A stretch of 64,000 nucleotides of DNA from Luoshenia tenuis. GTDB lineage: Bacteria > Bacillota > Clostridia > Christensenellales > GCA-900066905. Every line of letters starts with the position of its first letter. Position 1 is the stretch's first letter. This document shows positions 18,701 through 26,707 of the stretch, in pieces. Under the pieces are notes generated by a model, which was given only the letters and a program-made list of their open reading frames with translations, was not told where the DNA came from and made no database searches. The position numbers were made by a program, and so were the translations under genes. The DNA lies in the NCBI RefSeq assembly GCF_014384745.1, contig NZ_JACRSO010000001.1, positions 496,001 through 560,000 of the forward strand. Reading direction: 5' to 3'.

Positions 18701-18858
18701 GCCTTGGCTCCAACAGCTGCGGCCCCGAGCCGCTGCCCCAGCACCGGCTTTACCCCAAGCGCAGGCAGCTGCACGTACTATTGCGGCCGGTGCACCTGTC
18801 CCACGGAGACCTGCCGGCCTTTTGCCGCGCCCTGCCGCCCGAGCGGGATACGCTTTAA
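15799..18858 (+). CDS. lacZ: Glycoside hydrolase family 2 beta-galactosidase
   Basis: A 1019-residue cytosolic enzyme, the length of E. coli LacZ (about 1024), with the full five-domain order: sugar-binding jelly roll (about 40-210), immunoglobulin-like domain, TIM barrel (about 325-620), second Ig-like domain, and C-terminal beta-galactosidase small chain (LGLGPGQTY). The acid/base Glu is E445 in SLGNESGHG and the nucleophile is E509 in FFQCEYAHAMGNGPG. No signal peptide is present, so it acts on imported lactose or beta-galactosides. GGGGAG precedes the ATG. It is monocistronic, without a transporter or regulator next to it, so other family 2 beta-galactosides remain possible substrates. 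Confidence 0.94.
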   Translation: MAKDLENIAVLSAGRLPSRATMYPYAREEAALTFQRELSPYFKLLSGVWAFRYAENAGGFSPAEVLDTSAVETLKWDETPVPSCWQMQGYGRNQYTNIRYPFPVDPPYVPDQNPVGFYRRAFRLPAAFAGRRVHLHFDGVAGFFYVYLNGSRVGFSQGAHLPSEFDITAFLREGDNYLDVVVFQWSFASYLEDQDMWRMNGIFRDVYLTAQGPVYLADVYTRTAFEGRDGVLRITPAMAGNKDTTGYTLSAKLYGPRGQLAASGSFASLQEEMTLRVPDVTPWNCEVPALYTLVLALEGPGGLQQISPLRIGFKEVAVHDGQLWVNGVSVKLKGVNRHDFSPDRGYAVTFEEMERDVRLMKQYNINTVRTSHYPNDPRFLDLCDRYGLFVIDECDIETHGMEEVGNVSAISDDAAWQQAYLERAHRMVLRDRNHPSVIIWSLGNESGHGQNHVAMAQAIRSLDPTRPIHYEGGYDSAELDIVSRMYATLEECIRQGAQVQDERPFFQCEYAHAMGNGPGHLKDYWDAFYRYPRLIGGCVWEWADHGIRVQDEGGASHFAYGGDFGEYPHDSNFCIDGLCNPDRVPHESLKAYKWIIQPVHITAAHPEQGRITVENRHFFRDLGYLTPSWSLRVDGRAVASGALAPLYIGPGESRELELPFPQRLPIPGVWSLQVSFALAQDTLWAHAGHRVAFQQFLLPDTAAAPQLPLAALPSMQTQSDGRVLTVTGTDFTARFDLTQGNLCALGYQGLELIAKGPQPNFWRAPTDNDAHAIEEVWRKAGLHRLQTRKRDCSWHYNKDGTLTVCACARLAAAACPPVADIISTYTVYGNGDIDLKVDFRPQDYLPYLPRMGVTLALDPALENLTYLGLGPGQTYCDLKENASFGLWRSTVSQQYVDYIRPQEYGNHYDTRMLALLSPHGLGLAVIARQPFEFSARHHTDAQLEKATHDVSLARTEQVILSLDAAQGGLGSNSCGPEPLPQHRLYPKRRQLHVLLRPVHLSHGDLPAFCRALPPERDTL

Positions 18859-18867
18859 AGCAGAACC

Positions 18868-18900
18868 AAAAAGGCAGAGGAAAATGCTCCTCTGCCTTTT
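18868..18900. terminator. Bidirectional terminator between lacZ and the GNAT gene
   Basis: The stem AAAAGGCAGAGGA / TCCTCTGCCTTTT has A and T runs on opposite sides, and serves the two convergent genes. Confidence 0.88.
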
Positions 18901-18912
18901 GCTTATCCGGCG

Positions 18913-19410
18913 CTACAGTCGTTTTTCATAGGCCACGCGGGGTGCGCCGTCCGCCAGCGTGATCTGCCCACAAGGCACAAAACCCTGCTTTTCCAGCAAA
19001 TGGCGCATGGGAGTGTTAGCCCTATGGGTATCGACGCGCAAAGCCTCCACGGCCCCTTTTTGTGCCAATGCGGCGGCCTCTGCCAAAAGGGAGGCACCCA
19101 GCCCCTGTCCGCGCCGCCGCGTATCCGCTACCACGCGGTGCAGGGTGCAGTAAGGGCCCTGCTGCAGCCAGGCCCCTTCGATCTGGCGGTAAGTGGGCTC
19201 CTCCCCAGGCAGGATCGCCACATAGCCCGCCACGCCGGCGCGTTCCAGCACATACCCTGCGCCTTGACCAATATCCTCCAGGATCGCCTCCCGGCCCGGA
19301 TAGGGGCCCTGCCACTGATCTATGCCCAGGCGGCGCAAGTGCTCCCGGGCAAGCGCGATCAGATGCAGGATCGCTTCCACATCCGCCGGGGTAGCCGTCC
19401 GCAGGTCCAT
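18913..19410 (-). CDS. GNAT family N-acetyltransferase
   Basis: A 165-residue single-domain GNAT protein that transfers an acyl group from acyl-CoA to an amine. The acetyl-CoA-binding loop is RRRGQGLGASLL (R/Q-x-x-G-x-G/A), preceded by the beta-4 strand LHRVVADT and followed by LRVDTHRANTPMRHLLEKQGF, the characteristic V-shaped helix/strand end. The N-terminus DLRTATPADVEAI is typical. GGGGAGG lies 7 bases before the ATG at 19410; the frame extends upstream without family similarity. The substrate cannot be told from sequence. Confidence 0.9.
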   Translation of the reverse strand: MDLRTATPADVEAILHLIALAREHLRRLGIDQWQGPYPGREAILEDIGQGAGYVLERAGVAGYVAILPGEEPTYRQIEGAWLQQGPYCTLHRVVADTRRRGQGLGASLLAEAAALAQKGAVEALRVDTHRANTPMRHLLEKQGFVPCGQITLADGAPRVAYEKRL

Positions 19411-19507
19411 GGGCACGCCTCCCCTCAAAAGCAGGACAAATCGCTTCCTATTAATATTACAGATGTATGTACGTATATAATAGGCAAAAAGTGCTGCCGG
19501 CCGTCTG

Positions 19508-20245
19508 TCAGGCTTTAGGGTGACCCGGCAGATAATCCGGCAGGCGCAGCAGCACGTACAACCCCGCGGCAATGGCGCAAAAGAACATCCAGCACTCCGC
19601 CGGCCAGATGTTACCCGAGAACACCGAGCTTAGCACCACCGCAAAAAAGTTGACGATGCCGTGCAGCGCCACCGCGCCCCAGACCTTGCGCCTGCGGTTG
19701 TGGATCACCGCGGAGAAGACTAAGAAAGTCAGCCCCACGTGGATAAAATAGCTCAGTGCCCGCTCCATCCCGGCGATGGCGATATCCGCCGGCGCACTCT
19801 GGGAGAGGGTTAGCTGCCCTAGCGGCGTGCACAGCAACACCAGGTAGCTGGCCCCCACCAGCACCAGCGCCTCGCAGCTGGCATGGCCCAAGCCAAAGGC
19901 CAGCGCGTCGTAACCATCCAGTTGTTCCCTGCGGGAAAGCAGTTTAAGAAAGAAGAACCGGCCCCATTCCTCAAACAGCCCGGCTGAAAAGGAGATTGCC
20001 GCCACATATGCGGCATACCCTACCGAGAGCTGCGCGGCAGGGGCTGTAAACCAGCTGCCCACCAGCGCCAGCAGGGGCAGGCGCAGTACCAGCTGGGAGA
20101 CGGCAAAGGCCAGCGCGCCAAAGCCAAAGGGCAAAAGATTGGCCCGGTCCCGTATCAGCCCAAAGGCCACCAGCGCCAGGGGCACCAGTACCGTAATTAC
20201 CAAAACAAAGCCCACCGGCATGCCATAGCTTGCCCAAAATGTCAT
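19508..20245 (-). CDS. YhfC-like intramembrane metalloprotease family membrane protein
   Basis: A 245-residue protein with about seven or eight hydrophobic segments. It carries SAGLFEEWGRFFFLKLL (adjacent glutamates on a membrane helix), GLGHASCEALVLVG and HVGLTFLVFSAVIHN with spaced histidines, the pattern of the YhfC group of glutamic/metal intramembrane proteases related to CPBP/Abi proteins. Proteolytic activity is known for relatives only, so substrate and role here are open. The ATG at 20245 is preferred, with AGGGAGGG 8 bases upstream. It is divergently oriented to the DUF2809 gene. Confidence 0.75.
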   Translation of the reverse strand: MTFWASYGMPVGFVLVITVLVPLALVAFGLIRDRANLLPFGFGALAFAVSQLVLRLPLLALVGSWFTAPAAQLSVGYAAYVAAISFSAGLFEEWGRFFFLKLLSRREQLDGYDALAFGLGHASCEALVLVGASYLVLLCTPLGQLTLSQSAPADIAIAGMERALSYFIHVGLTFLVFSAVIHNRRRKVWGAVALHGIVNFFAVVLSSVFSGNIWPAECWMFFCAIAAGLYVLLRLPDYLPGHPKA

Positions 20246-20354
20246 GGAGATCCCTCCCTCATTTGCGGGGATCATCTCCCCCGTCATTTAAGTTTATGCG
20301 AAAGGCAGCCTTTCGTCAATACGGGCATCGCCCGAGCCATTAGGAGGAACCGCT

Positions 20355-20735
20355 TTGAACAACCGCTTGCGTTACCTGCTCGCCTTTATCCTGATCCTCG
20401 CCCTGGAGGTGGGGATCGCCCTGTACGTGCACGATGGATTTATCCGCCCTTATCTTGGGGATATGCTGGCCGTATGGGGCCTGTACTGCCTGGTACGCGC
20501 CTGTGCCGGGCGGGATATCCCGCTTTTGCCCCTCTATGTTTTTCTATTTGCCGCGGCGGTGGAATGTGCCCAGTATTTGGGCCTGGCCCGGCTGCTGGGG
20601 TTATCTCAAGTGCCGGTGCTGGGCGCGCTGCTGGGGGCCACCTTTGACGTGCAGGATCTTTTGATGTATTTTACCGGCTGCGCGCTGCTGGCGCTGGGGC
20701 GGTGGGGCCTGCGCCGGCACGGCGCCAGGCGGTAG
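20355..20735 (+). CDS. DUF2809 membrane protein
   Basis: A 126-residue protein with four predicted membrane helices. ALEVGIALYVHDGFIRPYLGDMLAVWGLY near the N-terminus is the DUF2809 hallmark (E-IAL-vhD-fiRP-iGD-L), with VECAQYLGL in the third helix. Function is unknown for the family. It starts at TTG with a perfect AGGAGG 8 bases upstream and is followed by a strong terminator, so it is a single-gene transcript. It may share regulation with the divergent YhfC-like gene. Confidence 0.85.
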   Translation: MNNRLRYLLAFILILALEVGIALYVHDGFIRPYLGDMLAVWGLYCLVRACAGRDIPLLPLYVFLFAAAVECAQYLGLARLLGLSQVPVLGALLGATFDVQDLLMYFTGCALLALGRWGLRRHGARR

Positions 20736-20766
20736 CCTGGGGCTTACGGCGCACTGTTACCTGTGC

Positions 20767-20806
20767 AAAAAACCATCCTTCCGCATGCGTGGAGGGATGG
20801 TTTTTT
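20767..20806 (+). terminator. Terminator of the DUF2809 gene
   Basis: The stem AAAAAACCATCC / GGATGGTTTTTT (20767-20778 with 20795-20806) has an inner hairpin. It is symmetric and probably also serves the convergent polysaccharide operon. Confidence 0.88.
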
Positions 20807-20836
20807 AGTTCAAATATCATTTAGAACCCCAATGCG

Positions 20837-22054
20837 CTAATGGACCGGCACGATCCCCAGCGGATCGATCTTTTGCATTTGCTCCTGATAGTAATCCGCC
20901 ATCTGATCACAGGCCAGAATAACCCACCCGGCATCCGCGCAATACAGCGGATAATCCCGCCGGGGCAAAATATTGCTGTTGTAATACGCCATGTAGTTGT
21001 GTACGCGCGGCCCGTCCTGCATCAACGCGCCCGCATAGGCGCTTAGCCCCCAGTAAAAGCTGGCATTATCCGTTTCATAGTGCGCCATATCCTCCCAGGC
21101 ATATGCGGCACAAAACTGCTGGTAGAGCGCTTGCGCCCGCTCGTCCTCCGGCTGGAGCACCCCAAAGAGGATGGGAAACACCTGGGCCGTCGCGTCCGGG
21201 TAAAACTCGTGCCAGCCCTGAAAGCGCAAAGGCTCGCCCTTGTCGTCCAGCCCGATCTCATAGCGGTTTTCCTGTTGGTTCCAAAGCAGATTTTCCAGGC
21301 TGCCCTCCATGGCGGCCACCCGGCCGTTGATCCGCTCCAGTATCTGGGGTGAGCCCTCCAGCGGATATTTTTGCAGCAGTGCCGCGGTACTTTTGAGCGC
21401 CGCATAGACTTCCGCATTATCCATTAGATATTTTACCGGGTAGCTGGGCTTTGTTACCGCCAGGCCGTCGCGGTCGATGGTGCTCTCCATCGCCTCCAAT
21501 ACGGCCAGAAACTCCTGTGCATGCTGCATCAGGAAGTCCTGATCGCCTGTGCTTTGGACGTAGTCGCAGACCAGCTTCAAAAAAGTGGCGGCATATGAAT
21601 CCACCGAGTCGTAGCTCTGGTCCGTCTGCTCGCGCGTCACAACGCCGCCGGTTACCTCGACCTCATAATTATAGATCGTGCCCGCAATGCCGTTTTTATC
21701 TTCCTGGGCCGTATTGAGGTGGGCAAAATGCCATTGCATATAGGCCTTTACCGCGTCATATTCCCCCGCTTTTAGCAGCCCCCAGGCCGCGATATCCGAA
21801 AAATACGGCGTTATGCTAGCCGTGCCGTCCGTTTGGCCGCGAAAGGGCAGCGCCCCGTTTTCCAGCTGTATCTCGCAAAGCCAGGCGGCCTCGCTGTGCA
21901 CAAGGGCGCTGTAGTATTGCTGCTTGGCGTACAGCTCCGCCTTGCGCGCCCCGGCCAGGTGGAAGTATACCGCCGCGGCGATCATCAACACCAGCAGCAC
22001 AGCGGCTACGACGCCTGTCAAAATACGGCTGCGCCTTTTCCTATATCGGTTCAT
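20837..22054 (-). CDS. Membrane-anchored six-hairpin glycosidase-like protein
   Basis: A 405-residue protein with a basic N-terminus and one membrane helix (ILTGVVAAVLLVLMIAAAVYF), the rest outside the cell. The body repeats helical hairpins with aromatic and acidic residues (GALPFRGQ, SYDSVDSYAATFLKL, GWHEFYPDATAQVFP, NASFYWGLSAYAG), as in (alpha/alpha)6-barrel glycosidases such as GH8/GH88-like enzymes. Synthase-type polysaccharide operons commonly end with such a hydrolase that trims the polymer or helps export. AAAAGGAG precedes the ATG. It is the last gene of the ten-gene operon, 14 bp after the epimerase. The exact GH family is not assignable. Confidence 0.75.
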   Translation of the reverse strand: MNRYRKRRSRILTGVVAAVLLVLMIAAAVYFHLAGARKAELYAKQQYYSALVHSEAAWLCEIQLENGALPFRGQTDGTASITPYFSDIAAWGLLKAGEYDAVKAYMQWHFAHLNTAQEDKNGIAGTIYNYEVEVTGGVVTREQTDQSYDSVDSYAATFLKLVCDYVQSTGDQDFLMQHAQEFLAVLEAMESTIDRDGLAVTKPSYPVKYLMDNAEVYAALKSTAALLQKYPLEGSPQILERINGRVAAMEGSLENLLWNQQENRYEIGLDDKGEPLRFQGWHEFYPDATAQVFPILFGVLQPEDERAQALYQQFCAAYAWEDMAHYETDNASFYWGLSAYAGALMQDGPRVHNYMAYYNSNILPRRDYPLYCADAGWVILACDQMADYYQEQMQKIDPLGIVPVH

Positions 22055-22068
22055 GCGCTCCTTTTTCC

Positions 22069-23178
22069 TTACTGTATTTTGCGTCCCTCCAGCACATCGG
22101 CTATGCGCCGGCAGGCGTATCCATCGCCATAGGGGTTAGATGCCCGGCTCATCTGCCGGTAGGCCTCCGGATCGTTTAATAGCAGCGTGCAGGCATCGTA
22201 GATGGGCTGCTCCCGGACCCCTACCAGTTTGAGCGTACCGGCCGCGATACCCTCTGGCCTTTCGGTCTCCTCCCGCATCACCAGCACGGGCTTGCCCAGG
22301 GCCGGGGCCTCCTCCTGTATGCCGCCGCTGTCCGTCAATATCAGGTAGCTTCTGGCCATGATATTGTGGAAATCCAAAACATCCAACGGCTCAATGATAT
22401 GGATATTCTCGCACCCGCCCAAAATATGCTGGGCCGTTTGACGCACCTTCGGGTTCATATGGATCGGATAAAGGGCCTTCACATCCGGGTTTTCCTCAAT
22501 ACAGCGCCGGATCGCGCGGAACATCTGCTCCATCGGCTCCCCCATATTCTCCCTGCGGTGGGCCGTGATCAGGATCAACCTGCTGCCCGCGGCCCACTCA
22601 AGCTCCGAGTGGGTATAATCTTCCCGCACGGTGTCCTTAAGCGCGTCGATGGCCGTATTCCCCGTCACAAAGATCTGCCCGGGGTCCTTCCCCTCCCGCA
22701 GCAGGTTGTCCCGCGCGGTTTCAGTGGGCGCAAAATGATAGCCGGCCACAAGCCCTATGGCCTGGCGGTTAAACTCCTCCGGAAAGGGCGAATAGATCTT
22801 ATACGTCCTTAACCCCGCCTCCACGTGTCCAACGGCGATTTGGCAGTAATAGCAGCAAAGCGCCGTGCCAAATGCGGTCGTCGTATCGCCATGCACCAGC
22901 ACCACATCCGGCTTTTCGGCGTCCAGTACCGCCTGCATGCTGGAAAGGATGCGCTGCGTCACGTCAAACAGGCTCTGGTTATCCTGCATGATATTCAGGT
23001 CGTACTCCGGCACAATGCCAAACGCCCCCAGCACCTGGTCCAGCATCTGCCGGTGCTGCCCGGTGACGCACACTACGACCTCCAGCGACGGCCTGCGGCG
23101 CAGTTCTGTGACCAGCGGGCACATTTTGATGGCCTCCGGCCTCGTCCCGAAGATAAGCAATACTTTTTTCTTTGGCAT
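22069..23178 (-). CDS. wecB: UDP-N-acetylglucosamine 2-epimerase (non-hydrolysing)
   Basis: A 369-residue cytosolic enzyme that interconverts UDP-GlcNAc and UDP-ManNAc, the precursor for ManNAc-containing polymers and teichoic-acid linkage units. Visible are FGTRPEAIKMCPL at 10-22, VTGQHRQML, VLVHGDTTTAFG, GHVEAGLRTYKIYSPFPEEFNRQ, TAHRREN and LTDSGGIQEEAP near the C-terminus, all family signatures. The ATG at 23178 is chosen, with AAGGAGG 8 bases before it. It is set 10 bp behind the CotH gene within the operon, suggesting the polymer or its modification uses ManNAc (inference). A ManNAc dehydrogenase is not present. Confidence 0.95.
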   Translation of the reverse strand: MPKKKVLLIFGTRPEAIKMCPLVTELRRRPSLEVVVCVTGQHRQMLDQVLGAFGIVPEYDLNIMQDNQSLFDVTQRILSSMQAVLDAEKPDVVLVHGDTTTAFGTALCCYYCQIAVGHVEAGLRTYKIYSPFPEEFNRQAIGLVAGYHFAPTETARDNLLREGKDPGQIFVTGNTAIDALKDTVREDYTHSELEWAAGSRLILITAHRRENMGEPMEQMFRAIRRCIEENPDVKALYPIHMNPKVRQTAQHILGGCENIHIIEPLDVLDFHNIMARSYLILTDSGGIQEEAPALGKPVLVMREETERPEGIAAGTLKLVGVREQPIYDACTLLLNDPEAYRQMSRASNPYGDGYACRRIADVLEGRKIQ

Positions 23179-23188
23179 CGTGTCCTCC

Positions 23189-24547
23189 TTATTCATCCAC
23201 GCAGTAGGTGTACAGCTGGTCGATATTCGCATCCAGAAAGGCGGTACGCTCCTGCAGGCATGCTTTAAGATCGCTCACCGCATCTTCAAAGCTTTCAGGG
23301 TCCCGGCTGTTGCCCTGCTCGTCTTTTGAGAGCAGGTCTTCCTCAAACGTATAGCCCCACACCTCAAAATTGCGCTGGGGCGCGTCGCCAAGGGCTTCCA
23401 CATATCCATCGATCCTGGCAAGCAGTTCTTCATCGGACCACTGGCCCTGGCGCAGCTCCCGGTAGCGCGCCACGATCTTATCTACAAAAGCGCGGTCCTG
23501 CAGCAAGCGGTCGTACCAGTTGCCATCCGCCACAAAAAAGCGGTCCGTATCATAATCCGTCCAGGGGTAATTGTCAAACCCGTTGTTAAAATCCCACACG
23601 GCTAACTTGAGCTTTCCGCCAATGTTCTTGTAGATGTAGGTGGAAAGGTGGGTCGCGTCTGGGATCATGGCCAGCTCGTTGATCAGGTAATAATCCACAA
23701 ACGAATCCACGTCGATATAAGCAGCATAGCCCCTGGCAGCGTCCTTAAATCCATCGGAATACAAATTTTGTTCAAAGGTGCTGATATCTTTTTCGATCCA
23801 GCTCATCTGGTTCTGCGTCAATTTGGACGCGGAAGGGTAGACCACGCTCAGTTCGTTATCGGTCTTACCCTCTCTGGTTCCGTAATCGTCGATCACGTTC
23901 TCCTCAGTACCGCTCCTGTCCCGCTTGAGCACATAGGCCGTTTCGCCAGTGAGCAGCCCAAACTCGTAGAGATTCAGCCGCGCCTTCCCATTGGTCACCG
24001 GCTCTACAGCCAGGTAAACGCCCTGGTACTCGCCGTTGACATATACCTCGCAATACCGCGAATCCGGCGCCCAGTCCATCATCTCCCGTGACAGGTCGTA
24101 GACCAGCTTGTTGCGCACCAGCGAGCGATCCAAAAAGGGGCCGTAAAGCACCCACTCGCTGTGTTCACCCATCCCGAAAAGGCCGTAATCCCGGTCATTG
24201 GTCTGGCTTTTATAAAGCTTGAGCCGGTACTGGCGCTTATCAAAGATGTAGTAAGAAGAATTCCCGCGGAGCTTGACCGTGGCCAGCGTTTCAAACGCGT
24301 TTTTCCCGCCGCTTTGCTCCTCAATACTGACATCGGCCCAGGTGGTGCTCTCCTTATAAATGCGCTCGCCCTGGGTATCGATACGCAATACCGGCAGCTC
24401 GCCGGGCTGGCGCTGCTCCTGCGCAGTGCTCTGCGCATTTTGTGCCGCGCTAACGGAGGATTGCCCCGGCTCAGACAGCAGATTCGCCGCCGTGACCGCT
24501 CCCATCAGGGCAACGCACGCCAACAGGCCGCACATTATCTTTTTCAA
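23189..24547 (-). CDS. CotH-type kinase family secreted protein
   Basis: A 452-residue exported protein: signal peptide LLACVALMGAVTAANL, then a CotH domain from about 80 to 400. Family landmarks include TVKLRGNSSY, KRQYRLKLYKS, WVLYGPFLDRSLVRNKL, YCEVYVNGEYQGVYLAVEPV, and LKLAVWDFNNGFDNY carrying the metal-binding Asp. CotH proteins are atypical secreted kinases that phosphorylate spore-coat proteins in Bacillus. Here the genomic partners are a VTC domain, DUF4956 and a glycan synthase, so the substrate is more likely an envelope component. The start is TTG with AGGAG 8 bases upstream. Confidence 0.88.
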   Translation of the reverse strand: MKKIMCGLLACVALMGAVTAANLLSEPGQSSVSAAQNAQSTAQEQRQPGELPVLRIDTQGERIYKESTTWADVSIEEQSGGKNAFETLATVKLRGNSSYYIFDKRQYRLKLYKSQTNDRDYGLFGMGEHSEWVLYGPFLDRSLVRNKLVYDLSREMMDWAPDSRYCEVYVNGEYQGVYLAVEPVTNGKARLNLYEFGLLTGETAYVLKRDRSGTEENVIDDYGTREGKTDNELSVVYPSASKLTQNQMSWIEKDISTFEQNLYSDGFKDAARGYAAYIDVDSFVDYYLINELAMIPDATHLSTYIYKNIGGKLKLAVWDFNNGFDNYPWTDYDTDRFFVADGNWYDRLLQDRAFVDKIVARYRELRQGQWSDEELLARIDGYVEALGDAPQRNFEVWGYTFEEDLLSKDEQGNSRDPESFEDAVSDLKACLQERTAFLDANIDQLYTYCVDE

Positions 24548-24565
24548 TGGTATTACTCCTATCCG

Positions 24566-25246
24566 CTATCGGCTGATATCGTCCGCCTGTTCCACCAGGT
24601 TCACGTTCTGCACGCCCTCGATCTTCATCATCCTTTGTACGATGTCGATCTGCGCGCGCTCGTCCGCCTTTTTGATGGCATTGGTCCCCACCTCATAGAT
24701 CAGCTCGCAATGCTCCTTGGAGGCGTTTTTCATCCTCCGGCGCACAGCCTTGCCAAAGTGTTGGAGCACCATCGCCTCGGCCCGGTTCTGGGCGGCAATA
24801 TCGCAGCGCACGATCAAAAGCATCTTTCCATCCGGCCCGATCTGGCGAAAGACGATCAAAAACAGCAGGATCACCACCGAGCTGGCCGCCGCCAGAATAT
24901 ACTGGGATACGCCGCAGCAGATGCCCACCGCAATGCTCCAGAAAATATACGCCGCATCCCGCACGTCTTTGACCGCGGTACGGAACCGGATGATGGACAG
25001 CGCGCCCACCATACCTAAAGAAAGCGCCACGTTGTTGCTGATCACGCTCATGATCAGCGTGGTGATGATGCTGATCATCCCCAGGGTAATATTGTACTTA
25101 CGGCTGTAGGCCACCCCCGTGTAGGTGATGCGGTAGGTGAACATGATAAACAGGGCGATGATAATGGTCACGCCATTGTTCAGCAGAATCGTGCTCAGGT
25201 CCAGCGCGCCCGTATTGCTAAGGCTCTCCAAGATCAAATCTTTCAT
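24566..25246 (-). CDS. DUF4956 membrane protein
   Basis: A 226-residue protein with four membrane helices in the first half (NGVTIIIALFIMFTYRITY, ITLGMISIITTLIMSVI, IFWSIAVGICCGVSQYIL, SVVILLFLIVF) and a cytosolic ferredoxin-like second half. The central SLGMVGALSIIRFRTAVKD is the DUF4956 signature. DUF4956 genes are usually next to VTC-domain genes, as here. The likely role is to anchor or regulate the VTC enzyme at the membrane (inference from neighbourhood). GAGAGGATAAG lies before the ATG. It is 18 bp upstream of the CotH gene. Confidence 0.9.
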   Translation of the reverse strand: MKDLILESLSNTGALDLSTILLNNGVTIIIALFIMFTYRITYTGVAYSRKYNITLGMISIITTLIMSVISNNVALSLGMVGALSIIRFRTAVKDVRDAAYIFWSIAVGICCGVSQYILAAASSVVILLFLIVFRQIGPDGKMLLIVRCDIAAQNRAEAMVLQHFGKAVRRRMKNASKEHCELIYEVGTNAIKKADERAQIDIVQRMMKIEGVQNVNLVEQADDISR

Positions 25247-25363
25247 CTTTCTTATCCTCTCCGTAATTTTGTTAGGCCATTATTTTTATTGCCGGGCAGG
25301 TTTGCAGCGCAAACCGCTGGCGGTGTGGCAAAAAATATTCCCGCGCCCGCTGGCGCTTTTGTT
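25247..25363 (-). other. Largest gap inside the polysaccharide operon, with a hairpin
   Basis: 117 bp between the VTC and DUF4956 genes, the only long gap in the operon. It holds a hairpin GGTTTGC-GCT-GCAAACC (25298-25314) and no clear promoter or T run. It could be an mRNA processing or differential-expression point between an upstream synthase block and a downstream modification block. Confidence 0.4.
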
Positions 25364-26044
25364 TTACAACAATCTGGATTGGGCGTACTTGCTGTTGGAG
25401 GTCTGCAACCGGTCCAGCCGCGCCACCAGCTCTTTCAATACGCCGGGCAAAAAGTCGTTATACTTTACCTCCAGCACGCCCGTATCCAGGGGCAGCAGGG
25501 GGATCAGGCTGGGCTGCGCATCCAAAAAACTGCCCGGCACGTTGGAGGCCGCTACCTGCGTATCAAAGGTGATGCGCACATCGCTTACCGGATACAGGTA
25601 GGCCTTGCGCCAGTACTGCACCACGCTTTTGGGGGTATAGGCGCCCGTGCAAAGGCGGATATATAATTGGCGCGCCAGGGGCTGGTCCATCCCGGCCAAA
25701 AACCCGTAGTTGCCCGCCATCATATCCTGGGCCTGCTCCCGGGAGAGGGTCAGCGTCTTTTTGACCCCGTCCGTATTGGACTTGCACTTGTACTCCAGCT
25801 TGACCTGCCGGGCCTGCGCATCGTATACCCGCAGCCGGATCTTGCGCTTTTCCATGCAGCCGTCCAGGGTATCGTACAGGTCCTGATCGTTGATCGAATC
25901 AAAATACAGGGAGCGCACCATATATCCTTCCGGGCCGCCATGCGCATCCGGCTGTAAAAAGCAGGCCAGCTTTTTCTGGATCAGCAGGTAATCCTGCACG
26001 GAGATCAGGTATTTAATCTCCTTTCTAAATACGGTATTGCCCAT
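25364..26044 (-). CDS. VTC-domain (polyphosphate polymerase-type) protein
   Basis: A 226-residue soluble triphosphate-tunnel protein. The residues that line the tunnel in yeast Vtc4 have counterparts: RKEIKYLI, SLYFDS, KIRLRVYD, VKLEYKCKS, RKAYLYPVSDVRITFDT, LEVKYNDFLP and SKYAQSRL, so the catalytic face looks intact. In eukaryotes the domain makes polyphosphate from ATP; in bacteria the function of VTC proteins paired with DUF4956 and CotH is not established. AGGAGGGGG lies 4-6 bases before the ATG. Position 9 bp behind a polytopic membrane gene and ahead of DUF4956 suggests a membrane-associated complex. Confidence 0.9.
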   Translation of the reverse strand: MGNTVFRKEIKYLISVQDYLLIQKKLACFLQPDAHGGPEGYMVRSLYFDSINDQDLYDTLDGCMEKRKIRLRVYDAQARQVKLEYKCKSNTDGVKKTLTLSREQAQDMMAGNYGFLAGMDQPLARQLYIRLCTGAYTPKSVVQYWRKAYLYPVSDVRITFDTQVAASNVPGSFLDAQPSLIPLLPLDTGVLEVKYNDFLPGVLKELVARLDRLQTSNSKYAQSRLL

Positions 26045-26053
26045 AGCCCCCTC

Positions 26054-26704
26054 CTATCCCTGCGGCTTTTTCTTCCGGTTCCACCTGGCCCAAAGCGCCC
26101 GGGCATCGGCCTGGCCGGCCAGGGCCAACCGGTTGGTTTTATACTGTACAAAGGCGCCCAGCCCGGTCAAGGCCAGGGCAAGCACCCATTGCAGCGCCGC
26201 GCCTGCGGGGTAGCCCAAATAGGCCAGGCCGCCGGCGCTCAGCGTAAAGGCGCCCCAAAACGCCGTAGCCCCCACGATCAGCCAGCCGGAAAGGGGGATG
26301 GTAGCACAGGCCAGCACCGCGCCCGCCAGTAACCGCACCCACCACAGCGGGGTCAGCGCCCCGGCCAGGCCGTAGCCGATCACCCCACACACCAGAAACG
26401 CGCTGGCTTTGGGCCACTGAAAGGCCAGAAAGGCCATCACCAGCCCTACGATGGCAAAGGCCGTAACGATCGTTCCCTGATCCGCCACGCTTTGCATCAG
26501 CGCCGTCAGGCCGATCGCCGTGAGCAAAAACGCCGCTACCGCGCTCCAGACCCGGAACAGCTTATACCCGAAAAAGCAGGTCAACAGCGCGATAAGCAGC
26601 ATCGCTCCCTCCAGCAGGGCCGCCCCCTGCTGGATGTACCCGCCGACCCCCATCTGTCCGCCCAGGTACACCAACATCTCATATAAGATATTGCCGCTCT
26701 CCAT
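26054..26704 (-). CDS. Polytopic membrane protein (DUF4203/TMEM198-like)
   Basis: A 216-residue protein with seven or eight hydrophobic helices and a short basic C-terminus. Small residues are abundant in the helices (GVIGYGLAGALTPLWWVRLLAG, WLIVGATAFWGAFTLSAGGLAYLG), resembling the DUF4203 fold. GGGGGGAG lies 7-9 bases before the ATG; it begins 3 bp after the DHHW gene stop. It might form the membrane passage or an anchor for the polymer machinery, but nothing in the sequence proves it. Confidence 0.65.
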   Translation of the reverse strand: MESGNILYEMLVYLGGQMGVGGYIQQGAALLEGAMLLIALLTCFFGYKLFRVWSAVAAFLLTAIGLTALMQSVADQGTIVTAFAIVGLVMAFLAFQWPKASAFLVCGVIGYGLAGALTPLWWVRLLAGAVLACATIPLSGWLIVGATAFWGAFTLSAGGLAYLGYPAGAALQWVLALALTGLGAFVQYKTNRLALAGQADARALWARWNRKKKPQG

Positions 26705-26707
26705 CGC

